A stretch of 64,000 nt of DNA. Source: Tyto alba (taxonomy: Eukaryota > Chordata > Aves > Strigiformes > Tytonidae). Location: positions 3,898,501 through 3,962,500 of the forward strand of contig NW_024881313.1 of the NCBI RefSeq assembly GCF_018691265.1, in the 5' to 3' direction. The notes beneath the pieces were generated by a model. It worked only from the letters and a program-made list of their open reading frames with translations, had not been told where the DNA came from and did no database searches. Made by a program: the position numbers and the translations under genes. Of the stretch, positions 13,701-27,300 are shown in pieces (position 1 is the stretch's first letter; each line of letters starts with the position of its first letter).

Positions 13701-14285
13701 CTTCTTACATTTGGTAAATGGCTGAGTCCGTGTCTGAGGAGCTCCTGACACAGGGAGCCCTGTCCCGAAAACTGTGTGTGAATTTCTATTTACTACTGTA
13801 AGCAATCACACTGGCATTCAGAAGCATTTGTGAGGGAAGACATGAGTTTTGAAGTAACCCCATCCTATATGTTTCCACTTACTGGGGTGTGAGTACTGTA
13901 TATTTCTGCCGTAGCAGAAGTTTTCATCACGTGCTTCTATGATTTTAAACTTACTTTGCATATATATTTTGCTACCTTTTAATGTTCCATTGATCCTATA
14001 GTTCTTTTTGACCTTTCAAGAAGTTAATACTTGCTGTTCAAAAGCTTGTGGTAGAATCCAGCTTTTAAAGAATTGTAAAATAACTGAGCAAAAAGTCCAG
14101 TGGTTATTGCAAAAAGAAAAGAAAGATTTCTGGTGTTTCTGACAAAGATATGGAAAGTGGGTTGATTTCCTCTCTACCTGGGATGAAGGGCTGGAGCTTT
14201 TTTCCATTTCTTGTTTGTTAAATTCCTCCTCAGTCTTCATCAGTATTAGAATTTTTCCAGGAGAGAGAGAGGCTGGCTGTTCAAG

Positions 14286-14310
14286 AAAAAAAAAAAAAAA
14301 AAAAAAAAAA
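14286..14310. repeat. Poly(A) run, 25 nt
   Basis: An uninterrupted A25. The sequence before it (GGAGAGAGAGAGGCTGGCTG) does not identify a retroposed element. Confidence 0.95.
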
Positions 14311-15499
14311 TCAGAGACTCACAACATGCGATGGGGCAAATGAGTTTATTGAGCACTCCCCAGCATCCAAATTCCAGCACTGCCCCGAAAGGTTTCTGAA
14401 GTACCCACCACTCTAAAGGCTGCAATTTTTTCTAGCATGTGGGCAGTGGGAGTGCTGGAGTCTGAAAAGCAAAGTGTATGCAGTTTGGGTCCTCAGCTTG
14501 CTTGAGATGCTCCTCTTTCCACTTTGTCCTAAAGTCTGTGGCTGTTAGGGTCCTGTCTGTGGGTCCTTCTTCCCTTGGTATTCATGGCCGCACTCCCAAC
14601 CTTAAGCAGTTCCTGACCCTCTTTGGCTTTTGTGTAGCTGGCACAACAGATGGCTCAGGAATATACGTGCTTTGGGGCCCCTCACATTCCAGCTCCCCCT
14701 TTCGAAATCCAAACCCTCATCTAATATCCATAATCCTTCATGTCAACTGTTTCACATTAAAAAGAGATATATTTTTGGTTTGCTAAACAAAATTTCCTAA
14801 GGGCAGACCTGCTAATGATTAGCTGATATAACAATGCCCAATAAAAGCAACTTGTAGTGGTGAAGTAAATATTACCGCACCCAATAACCAATGGAGTAAT
14901 TTCATTGTTTGCTGATTTGTAGAATTCAATTGTGAAAAGTTTTAAGGAGACTAATGATGTAACTCTTGCATTCACCTCATGAATACTTCAATAAGTTACT
15001 CAGATTTTACTAGCAATAACCCAACCTCCACCATCTTTCATTTGAATATTTGAATGTGCTTCACAAACAAGTCTCAGAACACCATGATTGCACTGGTTTT
15101 TCTATGCTGTCTCCTTAGCATACTGTTTATTTCTTCCCATATCATTCAAATGGATAGTCAAGGTTAAGATGTAACAAAAGTTGAGTGGAGCCATTGTTTC
15201 CTTCCTTCTTTGCAGCAGCCCTAACATTTCTCTGAGTGTGCACAAACCAGTCTATGGCGGGATGCTGAAACGGTCATACAGCTCGGAAAGTAGAACTGAA
15301 CCCAAACAGGAAAACTCACGGGGACATGAGGTGTGGCATCACCATCAGGTACAGCAACACACATGGCAGTGTTGGCCTGAAAAGAGTGACACTGGAAGGG
15401 AGGCATTACCGACACAGTCTGCTGGGTGGCTTACGTCTACAATGGCCAAAAAGCCCTCATTCTTCAGTTTCACTTTTGAACCTGTGCTTTTGTCTTATT

Positions 15500-15503
<4 letters not shown>

Positions 15504-15530
<27 letters not shown>
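15504..15530. repeat. Poly(T) run, 27 nt
   Basis: An uninterrupted T27 in the intergenic part. It causes artificial poly-Phe ORFs on the plus strand. Confidence 0.95.
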
Positions 15531-18500
15531 ATGATGTTTGCAAAGATCTACCTGAAAAACATGATATTTCATTGGATGTTGTTCTGATGGGATTCCTGTA
15601 AACATTTGGGCAATGATCAGTAGTTTTAAAATAGCGGGCTTTGACAAAGATCTGCGGGCCTTTAGATTACAGGGTCAATTTGTAGCCAGTTCTACCTGAA
15701 ATAGGAGAATTACTCAACTTTTTACCAACCTGTATCCTAAAAAAAATAAATCTTGGTTCAGCTGCTTTTTTCCAACTATTGCAAGCATCCCTGTCATAAT
15801 AAAAATAACTGCCACAAACTCACTTCTCTCTTAAGTTTGGACAGGATGTAACTTACCTCATCTTTAAAGAATAACATTGGAACTCTTGCTCCCACTATCA
15901 CTGTCTCTTTGGAGACCAATATTCAAATGCAAAGAGTCAGCTCTTACTGCCATACAACTTTTAATGAAAGATCTAAGTTCCAAGGGTGAAACGCATACCA
16001 AATTTTATTGAACCTGGAAAGAAAGGTTTTCTCATTGAGAATGCCCAGAATCAGTTTCACTTGGGCAAAATAATTACTTGCAGTTGTCACAGGTGAAAAG
16101 TGTTAGCCAAGGAAGCACATATGCCAGTCTATTAATTTGCTGAGAGACTATGTAGAATACTTTGAACTGGATTTCTCTGCCTATTGGAGAAAAAAACCCA
16201 GTATGTCCCTTGACTGATTCTCAAAACTGTATAATTAATGACTCCAGAGAGAGTGAGAAAGTCAGAAAATTCTTTGAAAGGGTATTCTGAGTTCTAAAAT
16301 GACATATTTTAACGTCAAGTAATCAGCAGATGAGATTCCCCAGCCCATTTAAATATTCAATACTTTATGCGTGATGATATCAATAATTCTTACAAAGCAC
16401 AAGCTCCTGAAAATTCTCCTATGTTTCTCCTTACCACCATTTTTTACCGTAAGTATGCAGTGCGATTTACTACCTAGGTTTGTGTATGGAATTTCTATTG
16501 ACACTAGTGAGAAGTGTGTGTGCTCCCAGTCACGGGTACAGTTTGGCCTTTGGGCAGTTCTCCTCCAAATGAGACCATGGGGAACAGTACCACACTGGGC
16601 TGCCAAAGGATCTCTAATTTCCATGCTTTCATGCAGTTGAGTACTCTTATTTGCAACCTTCCAAAAGCAGGGAAGCTCTAGTCAAAATGTAATTCCCAGG
16701 CTAAAACCAAAAAAGCTGAGGAAAACCTCTGAAGCACCACCCTGATAGATTTTGTTTATTTTCTTTTTTTTTTGTTTTTCTTTGCAAGGCCATAGGTTTG
16801 ACTAATCTTGAGTTTCTTCGGGATAACCATTCCAGAATTGGTATTTTTCTATAAGTCCAGGCATAGACAGTCTTATTCTATACAATTCTGATTTCAACTC
16901 AGTTCACTTTGCAGCAGTTACCCAAAGGTAACAGTGATGGTGAATGATTGTTGTCAGTTGGAACATACTGGTTTCATAACGCAACTTAGATGAAGCCAAT
17001 GCTCCTGAATTTATCTTTCTGCCTTCAAGCATACTTTACTTCCCTGGCTTTGCTCTGGATTTCCCACCTGCAGTTAGCTCCGGATGGATTTTCATCTTGT
17101 CAGTAGGATTGAAGAAGTCCAATAAACACTACGGCATCATTTCTACACATCTCTTGCTCATGTATGTCTACTCTAGAGTCACTACAATGTAAACATACTC
17201 TGTCTAGTCTACTTGCTATCTACTTCTTCAGAAATGCTATTTCCTCTCCTGGTTTACGTCAACTTGTATTCACTCCAACCACTATCACTTTAATGCCTGC
17301 CCTGCCAGCAGCTTCTGTTGCCTCTGTCTTCCCATGTCTCAATATTCTTTCATAAGCTCTTTAGTACAATAATCTTCTCAGAGTGCATGTTAATGTCACC
17401 AAATACATCCCAGCTCAATTTCAGCCTTTGCTTTGGTCAATATGTTGTTCATCCATACTTTCAGAGGCTTGTGCTCTTGCAGCCTTAAAGTACACACCTC
17501 TTGGTCACTTAATCATCAGTGTTATGTACCATGCAGTACTGGGAAAAAACCCGCCAGAGTAGGTGAATATTATCTGATATTGTATAGGGTTACCTGCCTG
17601 CATTAAAAGATGTAATCTTTGGATTTGTGATGAAAATAACATTGCTATAAGAGTTGCTTTTTAGTATGGTATTACAGAAGAGACCCCAGTCCATACCAGA
17701 ACTTACTTTATAGTGAGAGATAGAGTAGGATATTATAATGAGTAAGACAGCAACGCATGCTCTCTTGCATTTCCCATCGAATGCAGAATCAGAAGAATTT
17801 CAGACCTATGCAGGAAAAAATTACAATAGTGCATAGCAATTCCAGTGCCTAAGCAATGGCAACCAGTGCCATTTTAGACACCCGGCCTGCCCTTCACCTG
17901 ACTTTCCAAAGGTTGCAGATGTGCTGCAGAGTCCTATGTCACATTTGCCAGCCTCAGGAAGGTGTCTTGGAACTATAGGTCATCAAAGGCTACTTTGCAT
18001 CTATTGCATTAAGTGCCTGTGCTTTGGCACCTGAATCGTTCTTTATGTGCCCTGAGTCCCAGCTAAATGCCTTGGCCGCGAACATGTTTTTTTTTACAAA
18101 GATGAAAATTCCCCTATCATTACAACTAGCATGTAATTTAATTCTTCATTTCAGAAGGCATTGCAATGGAAGCAAATTCTGCCGAGTGCTTCTCAATGAC
18201 ATAATTAAAGACATAACACGAACATGAAAATTACATGCCTGCAAGACAAATTGAAAACTTTCTCTCCTCCCATCCTTTGAAAGAAAATGTGGAGTGAAAC
18301 ATGAAAATTCTCAACAATCCCCGTTTTGTAAGATTGCAAACATCTTAAGTGATTTATCATCATGCTAGGTATTTTCTTTACCACACTCGGCTTTGAAACA
18401 CTCTTAAATACAAACATACCCTCTATTACTTGCATGGCGTAATACCGTAAGCACCAGGGTGCAGCAATGGTGGGTGGGCTCTTTTCTTTTTCTTGCTAAA

Positions 18501-19433
18501 CACAGGAATTCTCTAATGTTACAAGTACCAGCACACATGAACGATCCATGTGGGATGGTCCCATTCCCCCACTCCTCTGCTGCCTCTCTTTCCTTTCAGT
18601 TAATTCAGTAAAGCCTCATTGAGTGTTGGAAGGTGGAAGATGAAGTCATGCAAATCAACACACCTTAAATCACTGGGCAACAAAGGAACCCTGTTGATCT
18701 CCCCAGACTTTTCCGCCCAGGAATGAAATCCCACATGAGGCATATCAAATGCTTCTGCTTATAACAGAAGTGCTGATTCCTCTTCTTGGGCCAAATGCTA
18801 CTCTTAGATGCGTACGTGAGGCCCAGCTGAGGGAAATGGAAGCCAAATGGTGCATCCACTAGCAGAATTCGACCCAGAGATACCAGGGAAATTCCCAGTC
18901 CTGTTAATTGACTGCAATGGTGACACTGAGGTTGTTACTTACATCAAAAAGCGATGTCCCCCACCTTGGTAATTTTGCTGTGAAGATCTCCCTTATGGCA
19001 CAGGCAGAAGCCTTTCCTGTGTTTCCCCCTATTGCTGTCTCAAGCAACCTAAGTTGACATGTCCGATGTGCAACAATTTTTCCAGCAAAAAAGTCTGTTC
19101 GAATGTCTCTGACTGTGATTATGTACTCTCAGTATAATGGGACAAGCAACACACTTCCTTGCTGAAACCTATTAGAAGCTGGGCGAGATGGGAAGAGCCA
19201 GATTCTCTGCTGCACTGAGACATTTCGTACTGTTAGAACAATGGGACCAGAGTGAGATGGCTCTTCCCACCGCGCAATTTACTCCGTTGTTGGGAAATCT
19301 TTAGCCCCAGTGGCTTCTGAAGCTGGTGGCAGGCAGAATGCTGAACACAGGAGATGACAGGAATAGCATTGCTGTTCTCTGCCCTTGTGAGCTCTTGATA
19401 AACAGCTGGTTTAGCTTAGAGCAGCCCCACGGC

Positions 19434-19458
19434 TTTTTTTTTTTTTTTTTTTTTTTTT
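19434..19458. repeat. Poly(T) run, 25 nt
   Basis: An uninterrupted T25. No repeat family is recognisable on either side. Confidence 0.95.
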
Positions 19459-20459
19459 AACTGCTCATGATCTGGGCTAGATAAAATTTAGAACTGGGAA
19501 GCAGCAGCCAGCTCCATTGTCATCCTTCTACCTTACAGCTGAAACTGGCAGCTGTAGGGTACCGCTAAAATGCTGAGGGACTTGCTGCTTATCCCCACCA
19601 GAGACACAAGAGGCTGCGCTGTGCTTGCTGCCGTCTCTGCGGGCAGCTTCCTATAACGAGGCGCTCCCTCCCTCTCTGATGTAAAAATGAACTCTGCTCC
19701 TAAAAAATCTTGATTGTACACGTCCCTTCGGAGTCTCGGGGGCAAAGAAACACCCTGGGTGCTCGTCTGCAATGGTCTGTATGCGGGGAAGCACAGTGGG
19801 TGTCTCTGAGCCCACCAGAGTGGGTCAGTCCTTGTTGCCCGGGAGTGGTGGAACCGTGGCTTTGTGCCTCGCGTGGATGGGGAGGACTGTGCTCACTTCT
19901 CCCTCCATGATGGGGCGACTGTTCTCCCTCTTCTTTATCCAGACCTTCCCTTTCATGAAACCGGCTGGAGCTTTGTGACTGCTGCCCATCTCACTTTATG
20001 AAATTGTCTGATCATTTCAAAATTTATTGGGAGGGAGATAAAGATGTAGACTCACTCCCCTGCATACAGCATATGCATTGTTTCCTTAGGAAGCTAGGTC
20101 TAACATAAAAACAAGAAATGTAGCTATTTTTGGTCATGTTCTTAATGCTGGATTTACATTAGTGTGACACCAGTAATGCTACTCGTTCATAGAGCTATGA
20201 CAACCCCAAAGGTTTACTGCTTTTTGGCATCCCTGTAACCAGTTACACTGGGGGAAGTTGAGTTTAAACTGCTATCAGTTGAAAATAGTAGCATTTTAAA
20301 ATCACTTTGTGGGGTATCTATCACTTCAGAAGGTTCTGAGTAACCATGAATCAAGCCTCAAACCTCTTACCATATGTTAGGAGACCATCTAAATCTTCCA
20401 CTCCTCTCAGTGAAGAACAATAGCTTCACTCGAAGAGACACTATTAATGGCAAAATGGA

Positions 20460-20486
20460 TTTTTTTTTAAAAAAAAAAGGGGGGGG
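20460..20486. repeat. Composite T9-A10-G8 tract
   Basis: Three abutting homopolymers without interruption. Length errors are likely in such a stretch. Confidence 0.95.
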
Positions 20487-21227
20487 AAAGGAATAATAAT
20501 AAAAAACCCTTCAATCACTTGACTTACAGATGCAACTAATTGATTTGAGGGTTGGCGGGGGAGTGCCATGGCAGCTAGTTTGATGTAGTAATTAATGCAA
20601 TCATCCTTCTTTGTTATTACTTTAATAAGGTAAACACCCTGTTAAAATAAACTGAAACAGTTGTCTCTGGCCAAGAGCTTGCAGTTGTGGTGAGCAACGT
20701 AATAACCCCACAATGTAAAACTTGGACAGGAAAGAATGAATTACATTAATCCCTGAAGGTTCTTACTGCAGACTTTTGAAGTTTTTACTTTAAAGTTAGA
20801 GTGGAAAAGGAGATCTGAAACTTGGAGGCTATTCACCCTGTGGCTCATGAGAGAAAGCAGTGTGTGTCTGCTTGAGTACCCTGATTTCTGCTAATAGAGG
20901 CTGGAGATAAGCTCAGTTTCTGCAAACACTCATGCTTGTGCTTATCTGCACCACCACAAATAGTCCCACGGTACTAAAAGCTAGGCACGGGCATAAAAAT
21001 CAGCACTTGCACAGGAAGCTTTTGTACTGTATTGGAGTATCAGTATGAAGAAAGAGGGTTTCAGCTTTGTTTTTAACCTAATGACTGTTTTTTAGAAGTA
21101 GTTTCCAGCAAAACCCACTTTCGGTAGCATGATTCAAAGGGCTGCTATATTTGTTTGGGTTGTCCGCTGCAGACATTCATTCTAAACAACAGCACTAAGA
21201 AGGATAGCTGCGCCGTGCTCTTAAGGA

Positions 21228-21245
21228 TCCCTTTAATTAAAGGGA
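21228..21245. repeat. Perfect 18-bp palindrome with TTAATTAA core
   Basis: TCCCTTTAATTAAAGGGA is fully self-complementary. The core is a paired homeodomain site. Confidence 0.9.
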
Positions 21246-23289
21246 GTTGCTGGAACACACAGCAAAATGGAGAAAACCAACTTGCTGGTGAATAATAACA
21301 GTACTTTTCTCTCCTATTTATGTACAATGTTTTAAATGTAAGATGTGACTCAGAATTTTACTCAGATATTTGAGATTTCTCTTTCTAAATCTCTTGTTTT
21401 AGTGGTTTTACTTAGAATGCATGAGCACTCTTTTGGACGGAAATCTTTGCACATGGCTTGAAAACTTTCAAATATTTTTAGACAAAACCTATCTGGCTTC
21501 TTTTAGAAGTCCCATGTGACCAAAAGATTTGGATTTCTTCTCAGTTTCTGCTCTTCCCATTGATGCCTCAAGCGTCAATAACCTAAATGATAATTTGCCA
21601 GATTCCCATAAGATATATGTCCAAAGATGAATTATATCATTGGCAATGCATGAGTAACTTTTGTGATGAATAATGTAGTTTACAAGGTGGTGAGTACAGA
21701 GTATGTTGTGTTAAGGTACATTTACAGTGTGAATGGGTAATAAGGGGCTATGGCCCCCTTATTCTTGTCAACCAGCATAATGTGCTCAGGGTGTCATGGG
21801 CAAAATAGTCTCAATTTGTGGAATTTTTACCTTTTTATTTATTGCCAATTAACATAACTTTCTGATTACTGATTAAGGTACGGAGAAAAACAAAGCACCA
21901 GCAATTAAACACTGAAGTAAACAGCTTTCCTTTCCAATGCTCATCTTAGGTCAAATACCTCTTCTAGCCCTGCCTCATCGCAGCTTCTCTGATTTCCCAC
22001 ACAGGTTACACTTGGTCTGTCGCAATCCCTTTGTGAGGAAACTGGTTCGTGTCTGCTGTGCTGGGTGTACTGTTTTCTTTTGGCTTCTGCATGTTTTTGT
22101 TTTTTTTTTTTTTTTCTGGTTTCCCTCTGCTGCTTTTTGCATCTTATTTACATCCCTCGGGGTTGTCCCTGCCCCAGTGTGGGTCCCTCAGAGGTGCCCC
22201 TCTCTACGGCAGGGAGCACCTCCAGCCAAAAGCCCCTCTCTCTCCAGCTGCCTCCTCCACAGCATCTCCAGCCCCATGTCTCCAAGAGCATCACTTGTCC
22301 CTGAGGGCTGTCATTTGCTTTCGTAAATATGTCTGAGCCAGGGCACCATGTGTTCCTCAGATGGGCAATAGTTTTGGCATGTAATGGGGTGTTTTCACAT
22401 AGTTTGGAGATGGCCGTGTTTGGCACTTGACTCTTCATGGCCTCCTTCCACACTGGACATCCCCTGCTACTGAACCTCGGCCATTTATGACCAAAGCACT
22501 GGGTGCCTCTGCAGGCTGTGCTGTCCCCCCTATAGAGACCTCCATGCTGCTTGTTTAATTTCTTTCAGGATTAGCCTTTTGACAGGAAAAGCTTCAGAAA
22601 ACTGAAGGCTGCCCTTGCTGTACAGAAGAAAGAGATGCATTATTCACACAGCACATGTCTATGTATGCTCTTTATAAGCTCTGGAGCTTTACTCCAACTG
22701 AGCATTTTCTTGTCCAATTTTCAATTTGTCATTTCTACAATGGTTGAAGTTGATAACAGAAATAGCACAGTCCACAGAGAAAGCAGCTATACAAAAAAAG
22801 AGTAAGGATGCTACTTATGATGACAACTCTCTTAATTCCCATTTTGTTTTCATTCTGTGGCTGGAAATTTTCATTCACATTTCTACAGCTGCATCTTCAT
22901 AGTTGGTTTCTTGCTGAAAAACAGAAGTAGATGGCAATGTCAGGTGCGTAGTAAGGCACATGAGAGGACAGTGAAAATTGTCAGTTCTGAAATAGGAAAG
23001 GGAAGAAACCACAAGTGCAACCCCCTCCCCTTTTCTTTGGGTAGCACTGCAGGAAGAGATGCCAGCCCGTTGAGCCCACGGTGGTTTTCAGTGCCCTCCC
23101 CCAGACGAAAGAGTGACCCTGAGCAAGGGCTGAGCCATTACGTGAACAAGGGCAGCGCTTCCCCCGTGGTGCTGCTAACCTGGTGTACGGTGGGGTTGCC
23201 ACCAAACTCATGAACACCGTTCCCCATTCTTGCAAAAAAAAAAAAAAAGAAAAAAAAGAGTATTGCGCTGTCTCTTTCTTGTGTGAGAC

Positions 23290-24330
23290 CTAGTGACCAC
23301 GCAGCCACGGCGTTGGCTGACGTGGGCGGGAAACAATTTTGGTTTCCTTTTGGTGGCGATTTTGACTTTGCTGGGGTTTGATGAGTTACTGTTCCGTCAG
23401 GTGAGGCTCAGGGGGACGGTTTGCCCTGCGGCCGCTCGGGTGCGGGCAGGAAGGCCAGCACAGCAGCACCGCTCCGGGAGCTGCCACCTCGCTCCGAGCC
23501 GGGCCGCCATGGCCGAGCCGGGCCCCCGGCCCAGGGCCGGCGCCGCAGCCGGGCTGCCCGGGGCCGAGCGGCGGCGGCCGCCTGAGCTTCCCGGGCGCGC
23601 CGCAGGGGGGCACGGCCGCACCGGGAACGCGCCGGGAGCGCACCGGGAACGCACCGCGCCGCGCCGCGCCGCGCCGGGCCGGGCCGGGCCGGGCCGAACT
23701 AGCCCGCACCACCACCGCGTCCCCGTTGTTCGGCCCCGAGGGTTTGGCCCCGTCGCCGCCGGTGAGTTCCCGGTGCGGCCGCCCCGGCCCGGTCGGTAAC
23801 GGCCGCGCCCTGACCCCCGGCCGCCGTCCGGCCGAGCAAACGCGTCTGCCCGAGGTCTTGCAAAACTCGGAGGCTCTCCGGGTTCAGGGTCCTCGGGCTG
23901 TTTGGCCTGAGGCGGGGGCTCCCCGCCAGCCGCGGGGCTTGGGAGCGGGTGCCATGGGCCTCTGCAGCCTCCGTGGGGAAGCTGGCATCAAAAAAGGCAG
24001 AGAAACGCCTCCACCCCGCTCTGCTGCCCCAAAGATGGGGATGTTTTTGCAAAGCAGACCGTTCTCAGGTGACCACGGCACGCAAAGAGGCATCTTTTTC
24101 CCCTCAAAATCTCTTGCACGTATTTGACTTGTAGGCCACAGACCGGCGGGTATGTACGTGCGTCGGGGGGAAAGCACCCGAGGACTTGGGTGGAACGGCC
24201 CCTCTGCATGTGTGTGCGCACTTACAAGGTGGGGGTCCTGCGTGCTCCCCTCCCGTTACTTCGGGTGAAGGGCCCTGGGGGGCAGGAGGGGGCCCTGTTA
24301 AATCCAAGGGGATTTTATAGTGCAGTGAAC
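23290..24330. promoter_or_regulatory. Intergenic CpG island, candidate promoter
   Basis: The AT-rich background changes sharply at about 23290 to dense CpG, peaking at 23400-23900 with (CGCCG)n and (GGCCG)n runs at 23654-23696. On the plus strand a CRE-type TGACGTGG (23318-23325) overlaps an E2F-type GGCGGGAAA (23325-23333). A perfect Kozak start GCCGCCATGG has its ATG at 23509-23511, and a consensus donor G|GTGAGT has GT at 23762. This is the normal layout of a CpG-island promoter with a first exon. It lies about 8.7 kb past the inferred CREB5 3' end. No protein family is recognisable in the 96-codon frame from that ATG, so the transcript may be noncoding. Whether it is transcribed cannot be seen from sequence. 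Confidence 0.6.
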
Positions 24331-27300
24331 GGGCATCGGAGAGCAAACATACCTCAGAGGAGTGAACGTGGAGAGGACCCTGTGCCAACTATAATAATCA
24401 GTGTGACTAATAGGGAACACCGAGAACTGTTCCATTATATCATGAGACATTACATCCTACTTGAAAAAAAACAGTCTTTGATGACACGCGAAGGATCGGC
24501 AAGTGCATTTTGGGGAATCCTGTATTTCTTCAAGGTTTTCAACCCATGTTCATTGTGAGACGCATGATTTAACTTTCTCGGCGGTTAGATTGAACTTGCT
24601 GGTATCGGTTTTATATACTCGTCCTTTAAATTTGGGGGAACAGAAGGTGTGTGAACTTAGTTTAAAAGTTACTCATTTATAGTTCCTTGGAGGAATTAGA
24701 AACTGGGACTTTACGATAATTCCACCACGTATTTCTAGACCTCGCCCAATGTGCTATGGTTTTGAAAAATGCCAGATATTAGCAAACTCCGTTTGCATTT
24801 AGTCTCATATAGCGTCCAGAGTAATATTTCTGTATAAGGAATTGTAATACTGACTCGTATTTTTTGTAATCTTAATATTACAAGTATCAGTCAGGAAGGA
24901 GATTGTTGCCCTTATTACAACTAATATAGTAGAACAAAACAAAGAACTTTTTAGAAAATGAATATGCTCAGGGGAAATTCAGTAAATCTTTGTTAGAAGA
25001 AAAAAAAGGTCTTATATATAAATATATAAAAGGTTGCTGTGTATTGTGCAAAAGTTGCTTACTGCTAAAGGACTAATGCATTGTAAATCAACAGTGGGTC
25101 CCATAGCACATTATGGCATATTTTATTGGGTTTTTACCTTAAGGTAAGGTCTTTTATTAAGAGTATATAAGAGCACACTCTGCTGAATACCTTGTTTTTC
25201 ACAGTACTCTATACATAATGGCTTTTTTTTTTTATTTGCTTCATTAAACATTCCTGTAATTAATGCATTTAATGGGAATCCAGCAGTAACAAATATAAAA
25301 TTTATTGTGGTTTAAAAAAACCCCCACTCAGTTACTAGATTTTCCATTAGTAAATGGCGATGACCAAATTCCTCAAAATATTTCTGCACTCACCCCAGAA
25401 ATCTCCTGCTAAAACAGGTGATGTTTTCAACTGTGTAATCGGAAAGAAATGCCACATAAATAATCCTTGTGAAGGACTTAGTATAAACGCAGAGGGAGAG
25501 AGCACCAAAAAGTGTCTTTTAAATAATCCCCAAACCCCCCTGTTTCAAACTTGATAAGAAGACATCTGTATTAGCACTGGAGCTTGCTGGGTGAGTTATT
25601 AGGTGTTGAAAGACACCGTCTAGGAAGTCTGACCCATCAGAATTTGAATGTAAAAGGCAAGTGACAACTGAATACATGAAAAGCCTTAGAGCCCGGTCCC
25701 AAAGCCCTCTTTCCCTGCCTGAAAAGCCCGTTTATCTTCGGATGAATAAGAGTTACAGAATTGGAACCTAAGGAAAAAATCGGTGGTATCCGTGGCCAAG
25801 GGAATGTCTCCCTCCCACCCGTTTGATTAGAACCATGTGGAAGTTTGGCTAATGAGACTGCAGGGCTTTCCCCTCGCCTCTGTGGATGATTGTGGCATTT
25901 TATTTGAATGCCGATATGGTTTCCCATTCCTGTTCCTCGCAGGCTTTTGGTCTGGGCAAATAAAAAAAAAAGAGATGTCAGAACTGGAGAATCTTTTTAC
26001 AGTGTATAAAAAGCTTCACGACTAATCCAAGAGGAAATCATAATGTGAAGAACATCAGTGTTTTAATGGCCTCCTAATGAGGGTGAGCTTGGCCAGAGCT
26101 TTGAAGAAGACAAATGGAAAGCAAAACAGCTCATTTCTCCTTGAGGGCAAGGCTTGCAATTTCTAGAGAGGACTGCATGGATATGCCTTCAGCAGGTAAA
26201 GCATCGCCTGCCTGAAGTCTCCTGGCGGGGCCCTGATGTACAGGCTGCTGGCAGGAGCAGGAAAGGGGGTAGGAAAGTGGGGGGCGTGCTGACATTTTCT
26301 GGTTTCTCTGTCAGTCTATTCCTCTCTGTGCTGCTGGGAAAAATAAAGACAATTATATTTACCTAAATCCCTGGATAATTAAGGCACTAAATTAAAGCCT
26401 GAGAAGCACTTGAAACTCCCTGATGAAAGAGCTGGTGCACGGACAGCCCAATGGTAACCTAACGTGTCTGGGGTTCTCCCTGAGGTACGGGGGATTCACA
26501 GCAAACACTCTGTACAGCCACAGATAGGTGATCACATCTAATTTAAAAGCCCTCATTACTCCCTCCTGACAGGCTTGGATGTTTGCCTGCCTAGTTCCAA
26601 GGCCAGCGTCAATCCATTTAAAATTAATATTTTTCATTCCTCTCTCCGCCACGTGCATTTAAAAGCTGTCCTTGGCTTCCCCTCCCAGCTGCTGGCTCCG
26701 ATTAGCCCAGCAGCGACTGATGGAGCTCCGCTTCGCGGCACCGATGGGATCCTACTGCTCTCATACCACGTTAGAAGCACAGCTTTCCTGGAAAAGGGAC
26801 TGCCTTGCTCCTGACGTCTTCGGTGGCTTTGGCAAGCCGAGGGGGCTTAATTTCCAATTAGGAAAAATGGGCCTTTCTCATCCCGCCCCAGAAAGGAGCT
26901 GTGAGTGCCAGGGCCCCGTTGGGTGTCGGTGCTTCCTCCCGCGGCACTGTCCCTCGGCAGGGCTCGGCCGCAAGCACTCCCTGCCCTCGGCCAGGGCTTC
27001 CAAGGGAAGGAGCAACAATTTTGTGAGAGGCATCGAAATGGTATCTGGTTTTGCTGCTGCAAAAAGGACTTTGTACAGTTCTTCCTGAGTGACAAGCAGC
27101 ATAACATGGCCAAGGAAATTGCCCTCATGAAGCTGTGCCTGAAGGTCTTCGTAATTAAAAATGTGGGTTCTGCTCTGGAAAGCAACTGTAAAAAAAAAAA
27201 AAAGCATTGTTTTAATCAGCAGCTTGGGTTTCCTTTTCTCTGTGGAGTAAGGTTTGCTGACTCTTTGAAGGCAGAGAGCAGGGTATGTTTTAAAGCTACT

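Larger units (their letters stand above)
1791..23250. other. Intergenic DNA without recognisable genes
   Basis: About 21 kb downstream of CREB5, mostly AT-rich and unique. No ORF here matches a family I know and none shows exon-like splice context with neighbours. It holds homopolymer runs (T17 at 3064-3080 and 3718-3734, A25, T27, T25, T16 at 22100-22115, A15 at 23234-23248), the palindromes listed separately, and a short alternating GT/GC tract at 11411-11426. A moderately GC-rich portion lies at 19530-19910. Confidence 0.7.
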
